64,000 nt of DNA. It comes from Yersinia rohdei ATCC 43380 (GTDB lineage: Bacteria; Pseudomonadota; Gammaproteobacteria; Enterobacterales; Enterobacteriaceae). The notes under the pieces were generated by a model, which did no database searches, was not told the origin of the DNA, and saw only the letters and a list, made by a program, of their open reading frames with translations. The stretch covers positions 51,869 to 115,868 of the forward strand of contig NZ_ACCD01000012.1 in assembly GCF_000173775.1 (NCBI RefSeq). The letters are read 5' to 3'. Below are positions 56,812 to 64,000 of this stretch, one piece after another. How positions within the stretch are numbered: position 1 is the first letter of the stretch; every line of letters begins with the position of its first letter. Both the position numbers and the translations under genes were made by a program.

Positions 56812-58218
56812 ATGAAAACATATAAAAAACTCCCATTAACATTGGCGGTTATCGCTGCGCTTTGCCCAATTTCCGTATTTGCTCAAGGAAAGACCCAAAC
56901 AACACAGGAATTAATCACACCTGAACAATTAAATAAGATTGTTGCGCAGGCAGTGGAAAAAGCACTGGCAGAACGTCAGGATAAAATAGATGCAGCATTG
57001 GTTAAAAAGAAAAATGTCGATATTGTTGATACCTCAGCAATTAAACCTTCGCCAGAGACCGAAATTCCTTATGGTCTAAAATTCAATGCTTATGCTCGCT
57101 ACGGCGCGCATTATCAGGCGGGTGATCAAAAATATATTAGTGTGGATGGCTCCTATAATGGCTCTTCAGCCATTGGCCGTCTGGGGAACGAAGGTAACGG
57201 CGGGGAATTCCAGCTTTCTAAGGCGTTTAAAGGCAACAATGGCGCATTATGGGACGTGGTGGTCATGCTTGACCATTGGGGCGATGAAGTTAACCTGAAA
57301 AAAGCTTACGCCGGTGTCACCAATCTGTTTGAGTCTCAGCCTAATGCCTATTTATGGGCTGGCCGTGATTTCCATCAGCGCCCACAACAGGGTATTAACG
57401 ACTACTTCTGGATGACCCATGATGGGCAAGGCGCAGGGATTAAAGACCTGGATCTTGGTGTCCTTAAACTTGATGCCGCTACGGTTGCCTCAGTAAGTTC
57501 TTGTAATCCGCAAGTCGTCGCAGACCAAACTAACCCATCACGCATTACCTGTACTGGCGGTTCTGGGACGGGTGATAGCGGCCACTATGCTCTGACATCA
57601 AAAATCCACGGCGTGAAGATGGGGCCGATAGATTTTGAGCTGTATACCAACTATGGCTTTGATTCTAAAGCTATTGAGAGTGATGAAAAACTCAAAGCCT
57701 GGCAGACTGCTGTAGTGCTAAGTCATAAAGATGAAAATAGTGAAAACAAATGGGTTACCCGTTATTCAGACAACTCAGATAACAGTGTCTATAACAAAAC
57801 CAGCGATCTCCGCACAGTTTATACTAGCCTTGAGGGCACCTATAAGTTCACTCCGCTGACATCCGTCACCTATCTTGCGGCATTCCATGATTACGACCGC
57901 AGCAATCATACCGAAGATAACCGCCGTAACTATGGTTTGATTATTCGCCCGATGCATTTCTGGAACAGTGTCCATTCAACCTGGCTTGAAGCGGGTTATC
58001 AGCGGGTAGATTACGATACTGGCGGCGACAACAAAGGTTGGAAGCTGACACTGTCTCAAAATATCTCTATTGATATGGGTGCCGAATTCAGACCAATGCT
58101 GCGCTTCTATGTCACCGGTGGTGAAGTCGACAACAAACATACCGCCACAACTACCGACACAGAAAATACCCGTCTGGACTCCTTCAACATTGGGGCCATG
58201 TGGGAAGCCTGGTTCTAA
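56812..58218 (+). CDS. Outer-membrane carbohydrate porin, LamB/ScrY/BglH type
   Basis: This 468-residue outer-membrane protein is a sugar-specific porin of the LamB family. A signal peptide (MKTYKKLPLTLAVIAALCPISVFA) is followed by a short charged helical segment (about residues 30-72), as in BglH and ScrY, then an 18-strand beta-barrel beginning YGLKFNAYARYGAHYQ and ending NIGAMWEAWF with a C-terminal aromatic residue. It follows the EIIA gene by 235 bp and probably lets beta-glucosides pass the outer membrane for the PTS. Confidence 0.9.
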   Translation: MKTYKKLPLTLAVIAALCPISVFAQGKTQTTQELITPEQLNKIVAQAVEKALAERQDKIDAALVKKKNVDIVDTSAIKPSPETEIPYGLKFNAYARYGAHYQAGDQKYISVDGSYNGSSAIGRLGNEGNGGEFQLSKAFKGNNGALWDVVVMLDHWGDEVNLKKAYAGVTNLFESQPNAYLWAGRDFHQRPQQGINDYFWMTHDGQGAGIKDLDLGVLKLDAATVASVSSCNPQVVADQTNPSRITCTGGSGTGDSGHYALTSKIHGVKMGPIDFELYTNYGFDSKAIESDEKLKAWQTAVVLSHKDENSENKWVTRYSDNSDNSVYNKTSDLRTVYTSLEGTYKFTPLTSVTYLAAFHDYDRSNHTEDNRRNYGLIIRPMHFWNSVHSTWLEAGYQRVDYDTGGDNKGWKLTLSQNISIDMGAEFRPMLRFYVTGGEVDNKHTATTTDTENTRLDSFNIGAMWEAWF

Positions 58219-58227
58219 TCTTGCTCG

Positions 58228-58259
58228 CTCAGGATAGCCGCTTTGGCGGTTATCCTGAG
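58228..58259 (+). terminator. Large hairpin after the porin gene
   Basis: A 14-bp stem with one mismatch (CTCAGGATAGCCGC and GCGGTTATCCTGAG, loop TTTG) lies ten bases beyond the stop. No T run follows. It may act as a terminator with help, or protect the mRNA from decay. Confidence 0.65.
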
Positions 58260-58390
58260 GCAATATCACCTCAAATAAATCCTATCCAACAGTTATACGC
58301 CCTGGTTGTCTAACTGCATATCTGGCTGTTATCTTGATATTCACATGAAATAATATCTTCACCGGCCACTGATACTGGATAGGAATAACA

Positions 58391-59092
58391 ATGAAAATTT
58401 TAGGACTGATTGGCGGCATGAGTTGGGAATCAACCATTCCCTATTACCGAATGATTAATCAGCAGGTTAAAGAGCAATTAGGTGGATTGCACAGCGCCAA
58501 AATTATTCTCTACAGTGTGGACTTCCATGAAATTGAACAGTTACAGGCCAAAGGTGACTGGCACACCGCAGCAAAGGTGCTGTCTGATGCTGCGGTGTCA
58601 TTAAAACGTGCCGGTGCCGAGGTCATTGTGGTGTGTACCAATACCATGCACAAAGTAGCAGATGATATTGAAGCCGCCTGTGGATTACCTTTATTACATA
58701 TTGCAGACGCCACGGCCGCGCAAATTAAGCAACAAGGGATAAATAAAATCGGTCTATTAGGCACCCGCTATACTATGGAGCAAGATTTCTATCGTGGCCG
58801 CTTAGCGGAACAACATGATATTGAAGTGATTACACCTGACAGCATTGACCGTGAAATTATTAACCGCATTATTTATGAAGAACTTTGTCTGGGCATTATC
58901 ACAGAAACATCTCGCCAGGAATATCGCCGCATCATTGGCAAATTAGAGCAACAAGGGGTGCAGGGAATTATCTTTGGTTGCACTGAAATTACCCTATTGG
59001 TTAATGCACAAGATGCCCAGGTACCGGTGTTTGATACCACGGCAATACACGCCAAAACTGCCGCGGAATATGCACTAAAATTCAATAAATAA
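58391..59092 (+). CDS. Aspartate/glutamate racemase family protein
   Basis: This 233-residue cytoplasmic protein belongs to the Asp/Glu/hydantoin racemase family, like E. coli YgeA. Both catalytic cysteines are seen, in VVCTNTMHK and FGCTEITLL. The start MKILGLIGGMSWESTIPYYRMIN is the typical family N-terminus with the GGMSW motif. Substrate not known; broad-specificity amino acid racemisation is possible. It stands alone between the porin and the diguanylate cyclase gene. Confidence 0.88.
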   Translation: MKILGLIGGMSWESTIPYYRMINQQVKEQLGGLHSAKIILYSVDFHEIEQLQAKGDWHTAAKVLSDAAVSLKRAGAEVIVVCTNTMHKVADDIEAACGLPLLHIADATAAQIKQQGINKIGLLGTRYTMEQDFYRGRLAEQHDIEVITPDSIDREIINRIIYEELCLGIITETSRQEYRRIIGKLEQQGVQGIIFGCTEITLLVNAQDAQVPVFDTTAIHAKTAAEYALKFNK

Positions 59093-59121
59093 TCATTTTC
59101 GCCGCATAAAAACCAAAAATA

Positions 59122-60129
59122 TCAGCCGCTAATAATATTCTTACCGGCTGCTTTTGAGTTGTAGAGCATTCTATCCGCACGGAGTAATAATTGCTCCTGT
59201 GCTTCGTTTGGCTCCAACTCGACCACTCCTAAACTCATTGTCACATTTATAGTGCCATCTACCGGCATTATCTCAATTCGTTGTCTGATTTTCTCAGCAA
59301 TGCTTTTGGCTTCTGATAATTGCGTATTGGGCAAAACAATCATAAATTCATCCCCGCCCCAACGGCCTAAAATGTCAATCTCCCTAATATTATTCCTAAT
59401 CACATCAACAATATGTGTCAATGTTGAATCTCCAACCGAATGGCCGTATTTGTCATTAATTGATTTAAAGTTATCTAAATCCAACGAGAGTAATGATAGC
59501 GGCTGGCAAAAACGTTTTGAGCGGTTATATTCATGTTTGAGTACTTTTTCTAGCAAATATCGATTAGCAGCGGAGGTTAATACATCCGTTTCTGAGAGAA
59601 CTTTTTTAATATCTAATTGTTGTTTGAGCTGAAAGTTAGTTTCACGTAACTCGGCAGTTCGCTCCTCAACTAATGCTTCTAATGACTTATTCTTTAGCTC
59701 CAATTTTTCCAGGCGATTCTTTCTATCATGGATATTACGGTGAGCTCCTATCATTCTTGATACCGAGCCATCATGGTTACGTTCAACCACCTTGCCGCGA
59801 TCCTCAATCCAGATATAGGCGCCCCCATAAGTTCGGCAACGATATTCAACCTGGTATCTTTCAGCCTGATTATTAATATAGGCATCGAACTGAAACATGA
59901 CCCTTTCGTAATCCTCTGGATGAATAATCTTCTCCCAGACATGTACTGTATTTTCAAAAGCATGGGCTGGATAACCTAGCATTTCATACCAACCAGTATT
60001 GCGATAAACAAAACCGCTGTTTGCATTCCAATCCCAGATACCATCACTTATCACTTCAAGAATTTCATGAACAACGCGCTCGTTTAAATCGGCAATCTTA
60101 AATTTCTGATCACTTTGATTATGGCTCAT
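59122..60129 (-). CDS. PAS-GGDEF diguanylate cyclase
   Basis: This 335-residue soluble protein has an N-terminal PAS domain with a PAC extension (about residues 20-138, WDWNANSGFVYRNTGWYEMLGY and EYRCRTYGGAYIWIEDRGKVVERN), a coiled-coil linker (about 138-175) and a GGDEF domain (about 180-333). The active-site motif is exact, GGDEF at residues 258-262, and the inhibitory RxxD site is R249-D252, five residues before it. It should make cyclic di-GMP and be feedback-inhibited. It lacks membrane helices. The PAS ligand is unknown. Confidence 0.92.
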   Translation of the reverse strand: MSHNQSDQKFKIADLNERVVHEILEVISDGIWDWNANSGFVYRNTGWYEMLGYPAHAFENTVHVWEKIIHPEDYERVMFQFDAYINNQAERYQVEYRCRTYGGAYIWIEDRGKVVERNHDGSVSRMIGAHRNIHDRKNRLEKLELKNKSLEALVEERTAELRETNFQLKQQLDIKKVLSETDVLTSAANRYLLEKVLKHEYNRSKRFCQPLSLLSLDLDNFKSINDKYGHSVGDSTLTHIVDVIRNNIREIDILGRWGGDEFMIVLPNTQLSEAKSIAEKIRQRIEIMPVDGTINVTMSLGVVELEPNEAQEQLLLRADRMLYNSKAAGKNIISG

Positions 60130-60549
60130 TGAACTATCCTGCTGTGTAGATAAATTAAAAAAACAAAATAAGCTGGTTTAATTATTATTTTAATATTGTG
60201 AATTAACACTTTTAGATCGGCAAGGAATTTTAAATTATAAACTTAACGTTAAAAGAATATAACGGCTACGAAATAGAACTGACTTATACCAATGTGTTAT
60301 TATTCAATTACCTACATTCTGTACCGTTATTAACTTCAGTTGTTGAGTATAAGATATTTTTATCAAAAACAAGTGATCCGCCAGCACTCTTTTATACAAA
60401 AAGACGAAATTAACAAAAAAGAGCTATTTTTCTGATAATTACACTTATTTCTCTGGGATTAGTTTTTATTTTATAGCGCATAAAAAGCCCGCGATCACTC
60501 GCGGGCCTAATCATTAAGTCTCAATCAGCAGAAAAATCTGCGGCTGATT
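60130..60549. other. fabB downstream gap
   Basis: This 420-bp AT-rich gap lies between fabB and the GGDEF gene, both read leftward. It contains the fabB terminator at its right end and presumably the GGDEF gene promoter near 60130-60250. No gene or repeat is evident. Confidence 0.55.
60480..60506 (-). terminator. Terminator of fabB
   Basis: Arms GCCCGCGA (60487-60494) and TCGCGGGC (60499-60506) with loop TCAC, followed on the minus strand by TTTTTA. It lies 44 bp past the fabB stop. Confidence 0.9.
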
Positions 60550-61773
60550 TTATTTCTGGTATTTACGCATCACCAATGTGGCGTTAGTGCCACCGAAACC
60601 GAAGCTGTTAGACATCACAGTGGTCAGTTCACGTTTGGTTGGCTCAGTGATGATATTCATCCCTTTAGCCTGCTCGTCCAGATTATCAATATTGATACTT
60701 GGTGCAATAAAGCCGTGCTCAACCATTAACAGGCTGAAGATAGCCTCGTGCACACCTGCGGCCCCCAGAGAGTGACCGGTCATGGCTTTAGTTGAGGAGA
60801 TAGCTGGCGTGTCATTACCAAAGACTTCACGGATCGCGCCCAGCTCTTTCACATCACCAACCGGTGTAGAAGTGCCGTGTACGTTCATATAGTCGATTGG
60901 AGTATCAACACCGGCCATTGCCATCTGCATGCAACGCACCGCGCCTTCACCTGATGGGGCAACCATATCAGCACCATCTGAAGTTGCGCCGTAGCCAACA
61001 ATTTCAGCATAGATATGTGCACCACGGGCCAGAGCATGTTCCAGTTCTTCAACCACTACCATACCGCCGCCGCCAGCAATGACAAAGCCATCGCGGTCTT
61101 GGTCGTAAGTACGGGATGCTTTCGCTGGGGTTTCATTGTATTTGGTAGACAATGCGCCCATTGCGTCGAACTCACAGGCCATTTCCCAACAGAGTTCTTC
61201 ACCGCCACCCGCAAAGACCACGTCTTGCTTGCCCAGTTGGATCAATTCCAATGCATGGCCAATACAGTGCGCGGAAGTTGCACATGCGGAGCTGATAGAA
61301 TAGTTAACGCCTTTGATTTTAAATGGCGTTGCCAGACATGCGGATACACCGGATGCCATAGCTTTGGTCACCATATAAGGGCCAACGCCTTTCAAACCAC
61401 GAGGGGTGCGCATGGCATCGGAGCCGGCAACCTGGTTACGTGGTGAACCACCACCGGAACCCACCACCAACCCACTACGGAAGTTAGAAACCTGATCTTC
61501 AGCCAGGCCAGAGTCTGCAATGGCTTCTTGCATTGCAAGGTAAGCATAAATTGAGGCGTCGCTCATAAAACGCAGCACTTTGCGGTCAATGAGATCTTTC
61601 GGCTCTGAGGCAAGTTTGACATCGCCCCATACATGGCTGCGCATTCCTGCGTCTTTAAATTCCTGAGCGAAAGTAATGCCAGAGCGGCCTTCCTGCAAAG
61701 CTGCCAGAACTTCCTGCTGGTTATTACCAATGCTGGAGACAATACCCAAGCCAGTAATTACTGCACGCTTCAT
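60550..61773 (-). CDS. fabB: 3-oxoacyl-[acyl-carrier-protein] synthase I
   Basis: FabB condenses malonyl-ACP with acyl-ACP and is needed for unsaturated fatty acid elongation. The thiolase-fold enzyme has 407 residues, with the catalytic cysteine in [15 protein letters not shown] and two histidines in [10 protein letters not shown] and [12 protein letters not shown]. The end [18 protein letters not shown] is typical. It is divergent from mnmC, as in E. coli. FabR and FadR sites lie in the promoter, as expected for a gene of unsaturated fatty acid synthesis. Confidence 0.97.
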   Translation of the reverse strand: MKRAVITGLGIVSSIGNNQQEVLAALQEGRSGITFAQEFKDAGMRSHVWGDVKLASEPKDLIDRKVLRFMSDASIYAYLAMQEAIADSGLAEDQVSNFRSGLVVGSGGGSPRNQVAGSDAMRTPRGLKGVGPYMVTKAMASGVSACLATPFKIKGVNYSISSACATSAHCIGHALELIQLGKQDVVFAGGGEELCWEMACEFDAMGALSTKYNETPAKASRTYDQDRDGFVIAGGGGMVVVEELEHALARGAHIYAEIVGYGATSDGADMVAPSGEGAVRCMQMAMAGVDTPIDYMNVHGTSTPVGDVKELGAIREVFGNDTPAISSTKAMTGHSLGAAGVHEAIFSLLMVEHGFIAPSINIDNLDEQAKGMNIITEPTKRELTTVMSNSFGFGGTNATLVMRKYQK

Positions 61774-61822
61774 TCAATACCTCTTCCACTTATTTTACAT
61801 TCGGGATTTTGCAACGCACTTT

Positions 61823-61840
61823 AGCGTACAGTTGTACGCC
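61823..61840. promoter_or_regulatory. FabR operator of fabB
   Basis: AGCGTACAGTTGTACGCC is a near-perfect palindrome (arms AGCGTACA and TGTACGCC) matching the FabR consensus AGCGTACA-N2-TGTACGCT. It lies about 50-67 bp upstream of the fabB start. FabR represses fabA and fabB when unsaturated fatty acids are plentiful. Confidence 0.88.
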
Positions 61841-61856
61841 GAACAAGTCCGATCAG
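61841..61856 (-). promoter_or_regulatory. FadR site of fabB
   Basis: On the minus strand CTGATCGGACTTGTTC matches the FadR operator used for activation of fabA and fabB in enterobacteria. It directly abuts the FabR site upstream of the promoter, as in E. coli. FadR without acyl-CoA activates fabB. Confidence 0.82.
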
Positions 61857-61861
61857 CGTAA

Positions 61862-61889
61862 TATACCCAGATAATTTTCCAATTTGCAC
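61862..61889. repeat. Weak ERIC end-like sequence in the fabB-mnmC gap
   Basis: TATACCC followed by an AT-rich stretch and TTTGCA at a distance of about 21 bases resembles the end of yersinia ERIC units. The next bases CGCGGCGAG also resemble the ERIC interior. The match is short and may be coincidence. Confidence 0.3.
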
Positions 61890-61944
61890 GCGGCGAGTCA
61901 CATAGTTAGAATCGCCCTACCCCTTGAGATACGAGTCTTTAAAC

Positions 61945-64000
61945 GTGAGTAATCCCCCAATCCAAACGGCAAAGTTAAGCTGGAATGAACAAGGTACACC
62001 TGTATCGGAACAGTTTGATGATATCTATTTTTCCAATGAAGATGGGCTGGAAGAAACTCACTACGTTTTTCTTAATGGCAATGGCTTTCCTGAGCGCTTT
62101 GCTCAACACCCGCGCGAAAACTGTATTTTTGCCGAGACCGGTTTTGGTACTGGACTGAATTTCCTCACCTTATGGCGTGATTTCGCCCTATTTAGACAAC
62201 AGCATCCCACCGCCAAACTCCAGCGATTGCATTACATTAGCTTTGAAAAATACCCGCTACAGGTTGCTGATTTAGCGGCGGCCCATGACCGCTGGCCAGA
62301 ACTGGCCTCTTTTGCTGAACAACTGCGCGCGCAGTGGCCATTACCGCTTGCTGGGTGCCACCGGATTTTATTGGCGCAAGGCGCTATTACCCTGGATTTG
62401 TGGTTTGGTGATGTCAACACCTTGCTACCACAGTTAGATTCCAGCCTTAATAATCAAGTGGATGCCTGGTTTCTTGATGGTTTTGCCCCCGCGAAAAATC
62501 CCGACATGTGGAATGACACGCTGTTTAATGCGATGGCGCGAATGGCAAGACCAGGAGGGACATTTGCCACTTTCACCGCCGCCGGATTTGTGCGCCGTGG
62601 TTTGCAACAGGCAGGGTTTGATGTCGCGAAAGTCAAAGGGTTCGGACAAAAACGTGAAATGCTGACCGGCACCTTGCCACAAAGTCTTGGTAGCCAGTCA
62701 GAGCCCTGGTATCACCGACCGGCAGCAGCTCACTGCGATGACATCGCAATTATCGGCGGCGGGATTGCCAGTGCATTGACGGCATTGGCGCTGCTGCGCC
62801 GTGGTGCCAAAGTCACACTTTACTGTGCCGACGCGCAGCCCGCACAAGGGGCCTCAGGTAATCGGCAAGGGGCGCTCTACCCGCTGCTTAATGGTAAAAA
62901 TGATGCCCTGGAAACCTTCTTCACCAGCGCTTTTACTTTTGCTCGCCGTCAATATGACCAATTAATCGCGCAAGATATTCAATTTGATCATCAGTGGTGC
63001 GGCGTTAGCCAATTGGCGTTTGACGATAAAAGCCGCGGCAAAATTGATAAAATGCTGCAAATAAGCTGGCCGGTGCAGCTTGCCGAAGCCATGAGCCGTG
63101 AACAGCTCAGCGCGCTGGCAGGATTAGATTGCGCGCACGATGGTATTCACTATCCTGCGGGCGGTTGGCTTTGCCCCTCAGACCTCACCACCGCGCTAAT
63201 GGCGTTAGCACAACAACAAGGCATGACCTGCCACTACCAGCACGAGCTCTGTCAGCTAGAGCGCATTGATGGGCGCTGGCAATTAATCTTCCAACAACCA
63301 CAAGAGGCCAGAATGCATGCCACGGTAGTGCTGGCCACAGGTCACCGCCTGACCGAATGGGAACAAACTCGCCATCTGCCGCTGTCTGCGGTGCGCGGGC
63401 AAGTCTCGCATATTCCCACTACGCCCATACTCAGTCAGTTACAGCAAGTGTTGTGCTATGACGGTTATCTGACGCCGGTCAACCCCGCCAATCAGCATCA
63501 TTGTATTGGTGCCAGCTATCAACGCGGTGATGTTGCGATTGATTTTCGTGCCAGTGAGCAGCAAGAAAACCGCGATCGTCTGTTACGTTGCTTACCACAG
63601 GTCAGTTGGCCGCAACAAGTTGATATCAGTGATAATCAGGCGCGTTGTGGCGTGCGTTGTGCTATCCGTGACCATTTGCCTATGGTGGGTGCTGTACCCG
63701 ATTACAGCGCTACATTAGCGCAATATCAGGATCTGCCACATAACATTCAGCACGGTGAAGAAATCGCGCCCGCGCCAGTGTGGCCGGAGCTGTTTATGGT
63801 AGGAGCATTAGGGTCGCGCGGTTTATGCAGTGCGCCATTAGTGGCGGAGATTCTGGCCGCTCAAATGTTCGGCGAGCCACTGCCATTGGATGCCAAGACA
63901 TTGGCAGCACTTAATCCTAACCGCTTCTGGGTGCGAAAATTACTGAAAGGCAAGCCAGTGCAACATCGAACACCGGCAGCCTCGGAGACAAACATCAGTC
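61945..64000 (+). CDS. mnmC: tRNA mnm5s2U34 biosynthesis bifunctional protein MnmC, 3' end outside window
   Basis: MnmC finishes 5-methylaminomethyl-2-thiouridine at tRNA position 34. The frame is open from GTG 61945 to the window end (685 codons). The N-terminal methyltransferase domain (about residues 1-240) has the SAM-binding loop [14 protein letters not shown], and the C-terminal FAD-dependent oxidase domain starts near residue 265 with [20 protein letters not shown], followed by [17 protein letters not shown] 61945 begins [31 protein letters not shown], which aligns with known MnmC N-termini. The ribosome site is weak. The last few codons lie outside the window. Confidence 0.95.
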   Translation, partial: MSNPPIQTAKLSWNEQGTPVSEQFDDIYFSNEDGLEETHYVFLNGNGFPERFAQHPRENCIFAETGFGTGLNFLTLWRDFALFRQQHPTAKLQRLHYISFEKYPLQVADLAAAHDRWPELASFAEQLRAQWPLPLAGCHRILLAQGAITLDLWFGDVNTLLPQLDSSLNNQVDAWFLDGFAPAKNPDMWNDTLFNAMARMARPGGTFATFTAAGFVRRGLQQAGFDVAKVKGFGQKREMLTGTLPQSLGSQSEPWYHRPAAAHCDDIAIIGGGIASALTALALLRRGAKVTLYCADAQPAQGASGNRQGALYPLLNGKNDALETFFTSAFTFARRQYDQLIAQDIQFDHQWCGVSQLAFDDKSRGKIDKMLQISWPVQLAEAMSREQLSALAGLDCAHDGIHYPAGGWLCPSDLTTALMALAQQQGMTCHYQHELCQLERIDGRWQLIFQQPQEARMHATVVLATGHRLTEWEQTRHLPLSAVRGQVSHIPTTPILSQLQQVLCYDGYLTPVNPANQHHCIGASYQRGDVAIDFRASEQQENRDRLLRCLPQVSWPQQVDISDNQARCGVRCAIRDHLPMVGAVPDYSATLAQYQDLPHNIQHGEEIAPAPVWPELFMVGALGSRGLCSAPLVAEILAAQMFGEPLPLDAKTLAALNPNRFWVRKLLKGKPVQHRTPAASETNIS

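Noticed and set aside
1..64000. CRISPR arrays, tRNA or rRNA genes, IS elements, prophage genes
   Set aside because: No regularly spaced direct repeats with unique spacers, no tRNA cloverleaf, and no transposase, integrase or phage structural protein was seen.

Overview
This window is chromosomal DNA of a gamma-proteobacterium of the Yersinia type. The nuo, lrhA, ackA-pta, hisJQMP, purF, accD, truA, pdxB, flk, fabB and mnmC genes follow the order known from the Escherichia coli chromosome, and the proteins are close to enterobacterial versions. ERIC-type repeats of the yersinia form and the MnmC and LrhA/RovM sequences point to Yersinia. The exact species cannot be fixed by reading alone. No prophage, insertion sequence, CRISPR array, tRNA or rRNA gene was seen.

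Layout. 1-4397 holds the start of the nuo operon for NADH dehydrogenase I on the minus strand (nuoA, B, CD, E and the first part of nuoF). 5066-14094 has lrhA (rovM), alaA, yfbR, yfbS, an inserted DUF4239 membrane protein, yfbT, yfbU and yfbV. 14515-17938 is ackA-pta, the acetate pathway. 18013-21346 is an accessory locus: a LacI/GntR-type repressor gene broken by a one-base frameshift, three palindromic operators, and a three-gene PTS of the ascorbate (Ula) type. 21412-25010 has yfcD, yfcE, a divergent EAL-domain gene and yfcH. 25432-28506 is hisPMQJ, with a sigma-54-like promoter in front of hisJ. 28806-39026 is a conserved housekeeping block (ubiX, purF, cvpA, dedD, folC, accD, dedA, truA, usg, pdxB).

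Relative to E. coli, two lineage-specific blocks split pdxB-flk-fabB. The first (39112-47445) holds an AraC-type regulator divergent from an EamA exporter with 21-bp-spaced direct repeats between them, a second EamA transporter divergent from a MocR/PdxR-type regulator, and the scsABCD thiol-redox and copper tolerance operon with a Fur-box-like sequence upstream. The second (48781-60129) holds an anion permease, a periplasmic histidine acid phosphatase with a nearby ERIC element, a LacI-controlled beta-glucoside locus (PTS EIIB and EIIC, GH1 phospho-beta-glucosidase, PTS EIIA, LamB/ScrY-type porin), an Asp/Glu racemase-family protein and a PAS-GGDEF diguanylate cyclase. fabB (with adjacent FabR and FadR sites) and divergent mnmC, cut by the window end, close the region.

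The genes fall into central energy and acetate metabolism, biosynthesis (purine, folate, malonyl-CoA, pyridoxal phosphate, unsaturated fatty acids), and accessory sugar uptake and regulation. I saw no clear new multi-gene system. The strongest items for follow-up are the frameshifted repressor with its intact triple operator, the AraC repeat array, the Fur-like box before scsA, the sigma-54 promoter before hisJ, and the ERIC and ERIC-end sequences.
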